The notes under the pieces were generated by a model. The model worked only from the letters and a program-made list of their open reading frames with translations, was not told the origin of the DNA and did not search any database. A program made the translations under genes and the position numbers. From Chloroflexi bacterium 54-19 (lineage in GTDB: Bacteria > Chloroflexota > Chloroflexia > Chloroheliales > Chloroheliaceae), in assembly GCA_001898225.1 (NCBI GenBank), contig MKTJ01000002.1:44220-108219 (forward strand): DNA of 64,000 nt, read 5' to 3'. Position 1 is the stretch's first letter. Every line of letters begins with the position of its first letter. Of this stretch, positions 35,150-43,609 are shown one piece after another.

Positions 35150-37006
35150 CTACTGCTTTTTTCTTCTGTTTTTAGCAGCAGGCCTGGGGTTAGTTGTATC
35201 CGCGACCGCCGGGCTTTCGCTGGCAGTTGCGGTGGTATCTCCGGTTGCAGCCGGGCCGGCCAGGTCAACATCCACCGGCTTGGGGTCAGTATCAACCGCA
35301 GGCGGCGGGACCTCGGCGGTCGGCGTTGATTCGACAGGCGCGGTTGAGGTGACATTCTCAATTTCGCCGGAAACCGGGTTGGTCTCGACCGTAGGAGCCG
35401 CCTGGGTGGTTTCGGGTGCAACCGGCGCCAGGGTTTCATCCATACTAACAAGCGGGGCAGTTTCAACCGAAGACGCTTCTACCGTAGGTGCGGCCTGGGC
35501 GATCTCGGCATCAGGACCGGTTGCGATAGGTTCGGCCTTAGCCTCGTCCGTATCAACCTCGTCCGTGGCTGCTTCGACCTGACCGACCGACGCTTCGCTG
35601 CCGGGGGCTTCCGAGGCGGGCCAGGCGCCGGGCCAACCTCCGGCCTCGGTCTCGGCTTCCTTCGACACCTCGTTATCGAATTCGGCGTCGTCCGTGTCTG
35701 GCACAGGTGCCGCCGTAGCAGCCTCGTCTGTGTCTGCCGCAGTTGCAACCGGTTCGTCGGGTTCGTCAAATTCATTGTCAGCGTCAACCGGGGTGGCCGC
35801 TATCTCGTCGGTCTCGGCCTCGGTATTCCGCCGGGGAACGTCCGCATTTTTAATACCGCTCACCGGGGCGTCCGCCGGGACACCGGCAGTAGCCGGAATA
35901 CCACCGATAGTCAGGGGGGCCAGCCGCATCGAAAGGGCCTGGGTGCCGGGGAAGGACTTGCGATGGCGGTAGAACAACAGGAACCCGGCTATCAGGATAG
36001 AGACTATCGCCAGCACCTGGGCCGTCCGCAGGCTATTGGTGTCGCCCAGAAAATAGAGGCTGTCGGTGCGGAACCCTTCGGTAAAGAAGCGGCCAATCGA
36101 ATAGATGACCCAGTAAAGCAGGAAAATATCGCCGTCGCGCAGTTTAATCTTGAAACGGCGCTCGATGGTCTTAGGCCGCATGATGCAGAAAAAGAGGACC
36201 AGGAAAGTAAAATAGTCCCAGAGCGACTCATAGAAAAAGGTCGGGTGGAACAGGGCGTCCTTATCAATCCCGGTCGACTGCATCTGGCCGTTCGGCAGGT
36301 AGGTATTTGGACAGAGGGTGTTGTCGGTACCGGGGGTAAGGCCACTGGTGCGGTATTCGCAGGGGATTTTGATACCCCAGGGCAGGTTGGTCTGGCGGCC
36401 ATAGGCTTCATTGTTCATGAAGTTGCCCCAGCGCCCTATTCCCTGGGCCAGCACCAGGCCAGGGGCGACAAAGTCGGAAAAGCGCCAGAGGCTGAAACGC
36501 CGGTTGGTCGTTTTGCGGATCTGAACCCGGTTGTAGAAATAACCGTAGAGCAGCGACCCGACGATACCGCCGACGACCGCGCCCTGGATAGCGATACCGC
36601 CGCGCCAGATTTCAAACGCCCCGGCCTGAGTCGGGTTCCCAAAGCTAAAAATATAATCTTTATATTTATCCCAGGTATTAAAGACATACCAGATGCGGGC
36701 GAAACCAATACCAAAGACCAGCAGTATCGGCAGAATACGCCAGACGTGGTCGGGATCGTCGCCGCGCCGCTCGGCCAGGAACTGGGCCAGGAAAGCCGCT
36801 ATAATCACCCCGCTGGTGATTATTATGCCGTACCAGCGAAAAGTCAGACTGCCGACTGACAATGCTATCGGGTTATTGCCATCTCCCAGCCGTAAAAGCA
36901 GGAAAAGGCCAACTATGATGGCATAAACAATCAGGATGCCATACCAGCTCAGGATAAATTTAGATAATTTAAACCGGCGCGCATTTGAGGCCGTTGCCAT
37001 TGCCAT
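35150..37006 (-). CDS. lgt: Prolipoprotein diacylglyceryl transferase (Lgt) with long acidic C-terminal tail
   Basis: A 618-aa protein. Residues about 1-350 are the Lgt membrane domain, which moves diacylglycerol from phosphatidylglycerol to the lipobox Cys of prolipoproteins. The signature GRWGNFMNNEAYG (191-203) has the conserved Arg, Asn and Glu. FHPTFFYESL matches the later conserved Glu. Where E. coli has the His of HGGL, this protein has Gln (AIQGAVVGG). Residues about 365-618 form a disordered Ala/Glu/Asp/Thr-rich tail ending in a basic KNRRKKQ. Typical Lgt is 260-300 aa. AAGGAG precedes the ATG. Confidence 0.93.
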   Translation of the reverse strand: MAMATASNARRFKLSKFILSWYGILIVYAIIVGLFLLLRLGDGNNPIALSVGSLTFRWYGIIITSGVIIAAFLAQFLAERRGDDPDHVWRILPILLVFGIGFARIWYVFNTWDKYKDYIFSFGNPTQAGAFEIWRGGIAIQGAVVGGIVGSLLYGYFYNRVQIRKTTNRRFSLWRFSDFVAPGLVLAQGIGRWGNFMNNEAYGRQTNLPWGIKIPCEYRTSGLTPGTDNTLCPNTYLPNGQMQSTGIDKDALFHPTFFYESLWDYFTFLVLFFCIMRPKTIERRFKIKLRDGDIFLLYWVIYSIGRFFTEGFRTDSLYFLGDTNSLRTAQVLAIVSILIAGFLLFYRHRKSFPGTQALSMRLAPLTIGGIPATAGVPADAPVSGIKNADVPRRNTEAETDEIAATPVDADNEFDEPDEPVATAADTDEAATAAPVPDTDDAEFDNEVSKEAETEAGGWPGAWPASEAPGSEASVGQVEAATDEVDTDEAKAEPIATGPDAEIAQAAPTVEASSVETAPLVSMDETLAPVAPETTQAAPTVETNPVSGEIENVTSTAPVESTPTAEVPPPAVDTDPKPVDVDLAGPAATGDTTATASESPAVADTTNPRPAAKNRRKKQ

Positions 37007-37148
37007 TTAAAAATCGCTCCTTACCTGAAAAAAGCTACAACTTTCACCCAGGTGGCAGAATATTATTGAATGCAAGTTAAAACAGAGCTAAACTCGGTTA
37101 GCCAGGTGTTCGTTATTATATACCATTGCGCACAAGCCTTCCACCTGC

Positions 37149-38879
37149 CTAACACCCCGGCAGGTCGGTCCGGGATTTTGGTACATAAATCGTAACCGCG
37201 TCGGGACGGCAGGCCCGGTAATTTTCCAGGACAGCCTGGGATAACTCCGGCGAGATATAGATGTCACCGGCAGCGTCGCCCGCCGCGACCCGCCCCGCGA
37301 TAGACTGGCGCAGCACTATCAGGCTGAACTGCTGGTTTTTGACCATCGCTACAAGCTTGCTCTGGTCCCACCGCCCGTAACGGGTAGCATGGGTCTGGGT
37401 AAAAGGGTCGGTCGTGAAGATAGGCTTGGTGGTCGCCAGCATCAACGAGACGTTGTCGCTATAAATATAGGGGCCTTTGTCGTTGTTCATGAAGGCGGCC
37501 ACTTCGGCCAGGCGCTGCTTCTGGTTTTCGAGCGGGGCGCGATATTCCAACCCCAGCCAGTCGGGGTCGCGGAACTGGCCCTGCAAACCATCCAGCAGGG
37601 TCCGGCCAGGGGCCACCGCTCCCACGACCGGGAAATCGTCCGGCCTGACCCGGCCCTCACCCACGAACAGGCCCACCCCCTGCCAGCAGACCAGCACCAA
37701 AGCCAGGGCTACCGCCCATTTTTGCCGCTCTAAGGCCAGCAAACGGGTAAAAGCCAGCCCGACCAGGATACAAGTCGCCGCAGAAAATTCCAGCAAATGA
37801 TTGTGGTTGCCGCCATAGGTCCCCGCTGAAAGACCCTCACCCCAGGCCGCCCCTGCATACAAGACGAAAAAAGTACCGGGGTTGTTTCGCAGCCGCTCCC
37901 AGGTCGTTGTAAGCCAGCCGGAAGCAGGTTCGGCAGGAGTTCGGAGCAGTAGGTCGGCCAGCCAGAACCCGACAAAGACCAGGGCCAGCAGGAAGAACAA
38001 CTGGTAGCTTTGCAAGAGGCCGCCAAAGAACTTCCAGTAATTAGCAAAGTTCCAGGGCAGTTCGTGGACCGTGACGATGTGATACCAGAACCCACCACCA
38101 CTAAGGGCGTTCATACCTAGCATGGGGCCAAAACCGAGTATGATATAGCTCAGACCAAACCCGAAGGCGGTCTTCCAGCCCTGGCGGTGGCGCGTTAGAA
38201 GCCAGATGCCGGCCACCAGCACCCCGGCGAAAGCGGTCTGCTTGGTCAGGACGGCCAGGGCGAAAAACCCGGCGGCGATTAACAGGCGTGGGCTCAGCCG
38301 TAAAAAGAGCAGCCGCCAGTTCGCCCCTTTATCTTGAGGAGCGGTAAAGACCAGCAAAAGGCCGCACAACCCCAAAAACAGGGCCGTAATATCTGGTTTA
38401 ACGGCAATACCCCAGAACGCCACCAGCCCCAGCGCGCTCCATATCAAGACCGCCAGGGCCGCCGCCACCCGCGCCCTGACCAGGGAGAACCCCCCCTGCC
38501 GGGCGTAAGCGGTCACCAGTTTGTAGATAAGCCACGCAATGCCGACAGCGGCCAGGAACGAAATCAGGCGGCCCGGCTTGAAACTGCTCCCTAAAAAGTG
38601 GAGGGGCAACCAGTTGAGCAGGTAATAAAAAGGGGTGTAGGGGGCTGAGATAAAGAGGTCAGGCCCGGGCAGGGCGTAAATATTGGTGCCATGGTCCATC
38701 ATCAGGGTTTCGGCAACAATCATGCTCTCCGACTCGTCCACCTGGAAGGCAAAGTTAAAGATTTGCCAGGCGATATTGAGGGAAAAGAGCAATTTGGCGA
38801 GTAGTAAACCGAAGCCGACCAGCCATAACAGGTTCAGAGGTGTAAAAAGATTTGTTTTTGCGGGAAGACGTAGTTTCAA
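37149..38879 (-). CDS. Polytopic GT-C type glycosyltransferase (GT39/ArnT-like)
   Basis: A 576-aa membrane protein with about 10-12 hydrophobic helices. The first loop carries FQVDESESMIVAETLM, an acidic pair at the position of the GT-C catalytic Asp. A FISAPYTPFYYLLN segment follows, as in dolichyl-phosphate-mannose transferase and ArnT families. The large C-terminal soluble part (about 430-576) is periplasmic-type. The probable role is transfer of a lipid-linked sugar to a surface polymer. The start is TTG, 10 nt after the GT2 gene stop, so the pair is an operon. Confidence 0.82.
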   Translation of the reverse strand: MKLRLPAKTNLFTPLNLLWLVGFGLLLAKLLFSLNIAWQIFNFAFQVDESESMIVAETLMMDHGTNIYALPGPDLFISAPYTPFYYLLNWLPLHFLGSSFKPGRLISFLAAVGIAWLIYKLVTAYARQGGFSLVRARVAAALAVLIWSALGLVAFWGIAVKPDITALFLGLCGLLLVFTAPQDKGANWRLLFLRLSPRLLIAAGFFALAVLTKQTAFAGVLVAGIWLLTRHRQGWKTAFGFGLSYIILGFGPMLGMNALSGGGFWYHIVTVHELPWNFANYWKFFGGLLQSYQLFFLLALVFVGFWLADLLLRTPAEPASGWLTTTWERLRNNPGTFFVLYAGAAWGEGLSAGTYGGNHNHLLEFSAATCILVGLAFTRLLALERQKWAVALALVLVCWQGVGLFVGEGRVRPDDFPVVGAVAPGRTLLDGLQGQFRDPDWLGLEYRAPLENQKQRLAEVAAFMNNDKGPYIYSDNVSLMLATTKPIFTTDPFTQTHATRYGRWDQSKLVAMVKNQQFSLIVLRQSIAGRVAAGDAAGDIYISPELSQAVLENYRACRPDAVTIYVPKSRTDLPGC

Positions 38880-38889
38880 GACAGTCAGT

Positions 38890-40110
38890 CTACTTGATAA
38901 GTTGCTGGGTCTTGGCGGCCCCGGCGTAGTTACGGCCTTTCCAGCTAACCCCCTGCCCGGTTAGCGACCGCACCATCGAGTCCACCAGTATTCCCGAAAA
39001 AATCAGGTTAGAGAGCGGCGAAGCCCAGGCGTAAAGGGCCGGGACGTCCAACCGCCGGTCGAACCGCCGCCGGGCCGTTACAATCAACCCGACCTGGAGC
39101 AGGCTGTGAAGCAGCAAGCGCCGGGCCGGCTTATCGCCACCAAGCCAGCGCCACAGGGCATATGGCACTTGCAGAAAAGGTAAAACGCCCAACCAGACCG
39201 AGGCCAGGACAAATAGCGGTACGCTCAGATAAGGGGCCCGGCTGCCCACGAAAGCGTTCTTGCGAAAGCCCTGCCAGACATCCCGGAGGCCGGTGTACAT
39301 CCGTACGGACGCCAGTTTTTGGCCGTTAATCAGCCTCAATTTGCCGCCATTAGCCTTGATTGCCAGCGCCATGTCACGGTCGTCGAGCAAAGAACCCTTT
39401 AGCTTGCCGCCATAACCGCCGACCGCCTCGAAAGCCTCGCGTTTGAGTAGCAAAAACTGGCCGTTGGCAAGGGCTACTTTGCTGTCGGGCCGGTTGACTT
39501 TATCGGGCGGGTACTGGACCAAGATCCCCATAATCGCCAGGGGCATGAGGACGTTTTCCCAGAAAGTTTTGAGTTCGAGGCTGGTCATGGCCGAAAGCAG
39601 GTCGGAGTGACCCCGCACTGCCGCGCTGACCGCCGTCCGCAACGCTACCGGAAAATGGAAAGTATCGGCATCGCTAAAGAGGATATAGCGGCTGTCAGGC
39701 CGGGCTGTTTCGTAGCCCATTTGCATGGCGTGGGGCTTTCCGGCCCAACCCGGTGGCAGTTCGCCGTCCAACGTCACGACCTTTAGCCGGTCATCCTCGG
39801 CGGCAATCCTTTGCAGGATGGCGGGGGTGGCGTCGGTGCTGCCGTCATTTACGACGATTAGCTCGAAGTCAGGGTAATCCTGGGCCAGCAGAGAGCGGGC
39901 GCAGCGTTCGATGTTGGCGGCCTCGTTGCGGGCGGGCACTATCACTGAAACGGGGGGCAAAGCGGTGTCGGGCAATAGCGTGTCCTCATTTTGACCCATG
40001 GTTTTTATCAGGCCGGGCAGCCGCCAGGTGCTGCCAACCAATCCTGTCACCGCCAGGGTCTGGACCAGTAAGGCCCGGTCCTTTTTCCGCTTTCTCTCAC
40101 TCTTACCCAT
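38890..40110 (-). CDS. Glycosyltransferase family 2, membrane-associated
   Basis: A 406-aa GT-A enzyme. The catalytic domain begins at PPVSVIVPARNEAANIERC and contains VVNDGSTDATPAIL, SDADTF (the DxD metal site), then LLDDRDMALAIKANG and KNAFVGSRAPYLS. The C-terminal third has hydrophobic helices (VLASVWLGVLPFLQ). It resembles CrtQ-type hydroxy-carotenoid or glycolipid glycosyltransferases. Start at ATG 40110; TTG 40113 is also possible. Together with the GT-C gene it may build a glycolipid. Confidence 0.88.
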   Translation of the reverse strand: MGKSERKRKKDRALLVQTLAVTGLVGSTWRLPGLIKTMGQNEDTLLPDTALPPVSVIVPARNEAANIERCARSLLAQDYPDFELIVVNDGSTDATPAILQRIAAEDDRLKVVTLDGELPPGWAGKPHAMQMGYETARPDSRYILFSDADTFHFPVALRTAVSAAVRGHSDLLSAMTSLELKTFWENVLMPLAIMGILVQYPPDKVNRPDSKVALANGQFLLLKREAFEAVGGYGGKLKGSLLDDRDMALAIKANGGKLRLINGQKLASVRMYTGLRDVWQGFRKNAFVGSRAPYLSVPLFVLASVWLGVLPFLQVPYALWRWLGGDKPARRLLLHSLLQVGLIVTARRRFDRRLDVPALYAWASPLSNLIFSGILVDSMVRSLTGQGVSWKGRNYAGAAKTQQLIK

Positions 40111-40147
40111 CAAAATTTCGTTTCCCTGCTTGTTAAAAACCTTTTAA

Positions 40148-40165
40148 AAGCATATCGATATGCTT
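40148..40165. promoter_or_regulatory. Perfect 18-bp palindrome, candidate operator
   Basis: AAGCATATCGATATGCTT is a perfect 18-bp palindrome lying 38 nt upstream of the GT2 start, in the divergent gap with the DUF427 operon. I cannot assign it to a regulator family. Confidence 0.5.
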
Positions 40166-40300
40166 ATGCAGTGTGACGGCCCATTTTAGCATAACTCAGG
40201 CGTCGTGGCAGACACTCAAACCCGCTTTAACCGTTTATTAAAGGTTTTTCTTATCTGGTCTCTTAGCAGGAACCCCGGGTAGCCGCCGACGCCCCAGGAA

Positions 40301-40309
40301 TGTTATAAT
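40301..40309 (+). promoter_or_regulatory. Extended -10 promoter for the DUF427-plsC-mogA-FHA operon
   Basis: TGTTATAAT fits TG-n-TATAAT exactly, about 100 nt before the DUF427 start. No -35 is seen, as is usual for extended -10 promoters. Confidence 0.55.
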
Positions 40310-40407
40310 CAGCGGAGCGACAGCAAGGCAGGTGTTTTCTAAACCTGAACGCTTTGCAGGGTAAGGAAGTTAAGAAGTAAATAGAAGTAAAAGAAAGTAG
40401 CAAACCT

Positions 40408-40887
40408 ATGGCTTGGTTCGAACCCATCAAACCCGGTCCCGGCCAGGAGTCGGTCTGGGATTATCCCCGACCACCCCGCCTCGAAGACTCGCCCAGGCAT
40501 ATCCGGGTCATCTTTAACGGCGAAATTATCGCGGAGACCCACCGGGCCAAACGTATCCTCGAAACCAGCCATCCCCCGGTCTATTACATTCCACCGGAAG
40601 ATTTACGCAAGGAATTTTTCGTGCCGACCCGCCGCCAGACTTTTTGCGAATGGAAAGGGCAGGCCGCCTATTACACCGTCAAGGTTGGCAGCAAAACCAG
40701 CCCTGAGGCCGCCTGGTATTATCCAAACCCCTCGCCCGGCTACGAAGGTATCAAAAATTACGTGGCGATTTATCCGGGCCGGGTGGACGCGGCGCTGGTA
40801 GACGGTGAGCAGGTCGAGCCGCAGCCGGGCGACTTTTACGGCGGCTGGATTACCAGGGATATTGTAGGGCCGTTCAAAGGCGGATAA
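40408..40887 (+). CDS. DUF427 domain protein
   Basis: A 159-aa protein of the DUF427 family, a small beta-rich fold of unknown biochemical activity. Matching features are VIFNGEIIAETHRAKRILET, PPVYYIPPEDL, the central CEWKGQAAYYTV and the aromatic-rich C-terminal AIYPGRVDAALVDGE with FYGGWIT. First gene of a four-gene run, 31 nt before plsC. Confidence 0.87.
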   Translation: MAWFEPIKPGPGQESVWDYPRPPRLEDSPRHIRVIFNGEIIAETHRAKRILETSHPPVYYIPPEDLRKEFFVPTRRQTFCEWKGQAAYYTVKVGSKTSPEAAWYYPNPSPGYEGIKNYVAIYPGRVDAALVDGEQVEPQPGDFYGGWITRDIVGPFKGG

Positions 40888-40918
40888 AAATTAATAATTT
40901 GGGCAAAGGCACAAAAGA

Positions 40919-41764
40919 ATGAGCTTGTGGCAAAAGGCTTGGAAGCGGGTCAGGCACGCCGGGTGGTGGCTGCTGCACGAATGGTTCTATGACCTGGGTT
41001 GGTTCGTAAACCGCATCTTTGCAAAAACTTTCTCGAAGCCGGAATTTTACGGCCTGGAAAATGTGCCGCGCAAAGGGGCCGTCCTGTTTACCGGCAACCA
41101 CATGAGCCAGTGGGACATCTTTTTCATGCACTATATCCTGCCCCGCGCCGCATACTGGATGACCAAGCGCGAGCATTTCGAGGTGCCGGTCTTTGGCGGC
41201 TGGGCCCGGCTTTACGGGGCTTACCCGGTCGAACGGGGCGCCTACAACCGCGAGGCCCTTAACTTCTCGGTGAAAATCCTGGAAGAAGGCCACTTGCTGG
41301 TAATCTTCCCGGAAGGGCACCGCTCCCACGATTTCCAGATGGGACCGGGCCATAGCGGGGCCGCCCTGGTCGCCCTCCGCGCCAACGCCCTGGTTGTGCC
41401 GGTCGCCTTCACCGGGACCGAGAAAATCAACCGCCGCAAAGAATACGATGAGCAGGGCAAGAAAATTAAACCGCGGGTAGTGGTGCGGGTCGGCAAACCC
41501 TACCGCCTGCCGCGCCAGGACGAATCCGGCCAACGTCTGGACCTGGACGAGCTTGGCGACCTGATGATGAGCAAAATCGCCGAACTGCTGCCGCCGGAAT
41601 ACCAGGGCTATTACGCCCCGGAAAAGCTGGCCGAACGCAAAGTCGAACGGGAAAAAGCCCTGGCCGAAAAACAGGCCAAACGGCAGGCCCGCAAGGCCGC
41701 CCTCAAACAGGGCGAGACCGGGGGTACGCCAGAAAAGACAGGGGAAACAACCAGCCATGAATGA
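40919..41764 (+). CDS. plsC: 1-acyl-sn-glycerol-3-phosphate acyltransferase (PlsC-like)
   Basis: A 281-aa lysophosphatidate acyltransferase-family protein. Acyltransferase motifs are NHMSQWD (H-x4-D, about 60-66), the GAYPVER block, VIFPEGHRS (about 131-139) and VPVAFTGTE. The last 60 residues are a Lys/Ala/Glu-rich helix (ERKVEREKALAEKQAKRQAR) outside the family core. It would make phosphatidate at the membrane. Its 3' end overlaps the next gene by 8 nt, showing translational coupling. Confidence 0.88.
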   Translation: MSLWQKAWKRVRHAGWWLLHEWFYDLGWFVNRIFAKTFSKPEFYGLENVPRKGAVLFTGNHMSQWDIFFMHYILPRAAYWMTKREHFEVPVFGGWARLYGAYPVERGAYNREALNFSVKILEEGHLLVIFPEGHRSHDFQMGPGHSGAALVALRANALVVPVAFTGTEKINRRKEYDEQGKKIKPRVVVRVGKPYRLPRQDESGQRLDLDELGDLMMSKIAELLPPEYQGYYAPEKLAERKVEREKALAEKQAKRQARKAALKQGETGGTPEKTGETTSHE

Positions 41765-42284
41765 TGTTGATACGGCCCATACCGCCACCCCTTTTAAGGT
41801 GGGGATTTTAACCCTGAGCGACCGCAGCGCCGCCGGGGTCCGGCCCGACGCCAGCGGCCCGAACGTCCGCGAAGCCCTGGAAAACCAACTGGCCCACGCC
41901 TTCGAGGTGAGCGTCTACGAGGTGATACCGGACGAGCGCGCCCAGATTGAGCAAAAGCTGATTGAGTGGGCCGACAATCTCAAACTGAACCTTATCCTGA
42001 CGACCGGCGGGACCGGTGTCGCGCCCAGGGACGTAACCCCCGACGCGACCCTGGCCGTTATCGAAAAACAGGTGCCGGGCATGGCCGAGGCGATGCGGGC
42101 CTACAGCCTGCAAAAGACCCCGATGGCGGTTATCTCGCGGGCGGTCGCCGGTATCCGGGGCCGGAGCCTGATTGTAAACCTGCCGGGCAGCCCGAAAGGG
42201 GCCAGGGAGTCGCTGGAAGCGATTATCGTGGCCCTGCCCCACGCCCTCGAAAAATTGATGGACGACCCGGCGGATTGCGCCTGA
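41757..42284 (+). CDS. MogA/MoaB-type molybdenum cofactor biosynthesis protein
   Basis: A 175-aa single-domain MoCF-fold protein. It contains VGILTLSDRSAAG near the N-terminus, LILTTGGTGVAPRDVTPDAT (about 80-99) with the GGTG molybdopterin-binding loop, and AVISRAVAGIRG with LIVNLPGSP. Members adenylylate molybdopterin. MogA and MoaB cannot be separated by eye. No other Mo-cofactor genes are in the window, and coupling to plsC is unusual. Confidence 0.9.
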   Translation: MNDVDTAHTATPFKVGILTLSDRSAAGVRPDASGPNVREALENQLAHAFEVSVYEVIPDERAQIEQKLIEWADNLKLNLILTTGGTGVAPRDVTPDATLAVIEKQVPGMAEAMRAYSLQKTPMAVISRAVAGIRGRSLIVNLPGSPKGARESLEAIIVALPHALEKLMDDPADCA

Positions 42285-42318
42285 ACCGGGGCAGAACGGA
42301 AGAAATTTTTTAGTAAGT

Positions 42319-43428
42319 ATGCAATTAGTTATCAATAGTGGGCCTGGGACCGGACAAAGCTTTTCCCTGGGCAATAAACCTCTAACGCTGGGCACCGACC
42401 CGGCCAGTGAAATCGCGGTGCCCGATTCGGCCATGGCCGGGCAGCACGCCCGCTTTGAAATCATCGGCGGCACCCTCTATGTCACCGACCTGGCCTCGGA
42501 TAAGGGCACTTATCTCAACGGCCAAAGGATGAGCCCGGCGGCCCGGTATCCGCTCCGCCCCGGCGACGCCCTGCAAATCGGCACGACCCTTTTCCAGGTC
42601 CAGGATAACCCCGCCCCGGCAGTCGCACCGGCCCTCACGGAAGCCGTTACCAGCGATATTGGGCTACAACCCTACCAGTACCAGATTTCGACAGCTTTTT
42701 CGCCCGCTCCGCCCCCGGTCCAGCCACAAACCCAATCTACCTCGGCCATTCCAACGAGTGCCGGCACGGGTATCACTACGGGTGGCGCTACGACTGCCAG
42801 CGTGGCGGCGGCAACATCCCCGGCAGAGGTTACGAAGACCCGGCGCAAGATTAGCTGGTCGGCTGTAATCGCGGGCATCTTCGTGGTGGGGCTGCTAGCA
42901 GCGGCACTGGTTTATTATATTAACTCGTCCAACCCGACCGATATAAGAAACACCGGGCAAATTACCCGGACCACCGGTCGCCCCACCCCTACCCCTCGGC
43001 TCCCCACGCCCACGCCGGACCAGGCGGGAGCCCTTTTCCGGGGCCCTACGCCCGGCATCGGGGCCGATATTCCGGTGACACCAGTCCAGGTCAGTACAAA
43101 CGATTTGCCGGTCTACCCGGCGGCGCGGCGGATTGATAACCCCAGTCCGGGCGTCTTTTTCACCCAGTTCGTCACGACTGATGGCTTCGACAAACTTTCG
43201 AGCTGGGCCAAACCGGCCTTTGCCGGTAAAGGCTGGACCGACCTGGATGAAAAAGCCCTGCCGGGAACAGAGGGTGCGGTTTTGACCGGGCGCAAGGGCA
43301 ACCTGAACCTGGTAGCCTACCTGCTGGGTCCGGGCCAGAAAGACACCGCGCCTTACGACAATTTCTTTAAAAGCGCGAACGTAGACCCCAACGGAGCGGT
43401 GGTAGTCATCAATATTACCAATGGGTAG
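42319..43428 (+). CDS. FHA domain protein with one transmembrane helix
   Basis: A 369-aa protein. The N-terminal FHA domain (about 1-95), which reads phosphothreonine, has LGTDPASEIAVPDSAMAGQH and VTDLASDKGTYLNGQRM. A Pro/Thr/Ala-rich linker (about 100-170) leads to one membrane helix (VIAGIFVVGLLAAALVYYI, about 188-206). A second low-complexity linker follows, then an extracytoplasmic domain (about 260-369). It links intracellular phospho-signalling to the envelope, as in Ser/Thr-kinase pathways. Last gene of the operon. Confidence 0.85.
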   Translation: MQLVINSGPGTGQSFSLGNKPLTLGTDPASEIAVPDSAMAGQHARFEIIGGTLYVTDLASDKGTYLNGQRMSPAARYPLRPGDALQIGTTLFQVQDNPAPAVAPALTEAVTSDIGLQPYQYQISTAFSPAPPPVQPQTQSTSAIPTSAGTGITTGGATTASVAAATSPAEVTKTRRKISWSAVIAGIFVVGLLAAALVYYINSSNPTDIRNTGQITRTTGRPTPTPRLPTPTPDQAGALFRGPTPGIGADIPVTPVQVSTNDLPVYPAARRIDNPSPGVFFTQFVTTDGFDKLSSWAKPAFAGKGWTDLDEKALPGTEGAVLTGRKGNLNLVAYLLGPGQKDTAPYDNFFKSANVDPNGAVVVINITNG

Positions 43429-43433
43429 GGGCA

Positions 43434-43490
43434 AGTAGTCAGAAGGCAGAGGGCAGAAATCAGAGGGCAGAGGGCAGAGGTTAGTAGTTA
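43434..43490 (+). repeat. AGTAGTCAG/GGGCAGAGG short tandem repeats
   Basis: Degenerate GTAGTCAGAAG and CAGAGGGCAG units, directly after the FHA gene stop. Same family as 30697-30790. Confidence 0.65.
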
Positions 43491-43560
43491 GTCTTTGATT
43501 CCGAACGTAGCCGACGAAGCTCGGTGGTGATTACGAAACCAGTATTCTAGAAATCAGTAA

Positions 43561-43600
43561 AATAAAACCCCCGGCGTTCAGGACTACCGGGGGTTTTATT
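43561..43600. terminator. Bidirectional terminator between FHA and fni genes
   Basis: A perfect 14-bp stem, AATAAAACCCCCGG (43561-43574) with CCGGGGGTTTTATT (43587-43600), giving T-runs on both strands. Confidence 0.92.
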
Positions 43601-43609
43601 TATGTCAAA

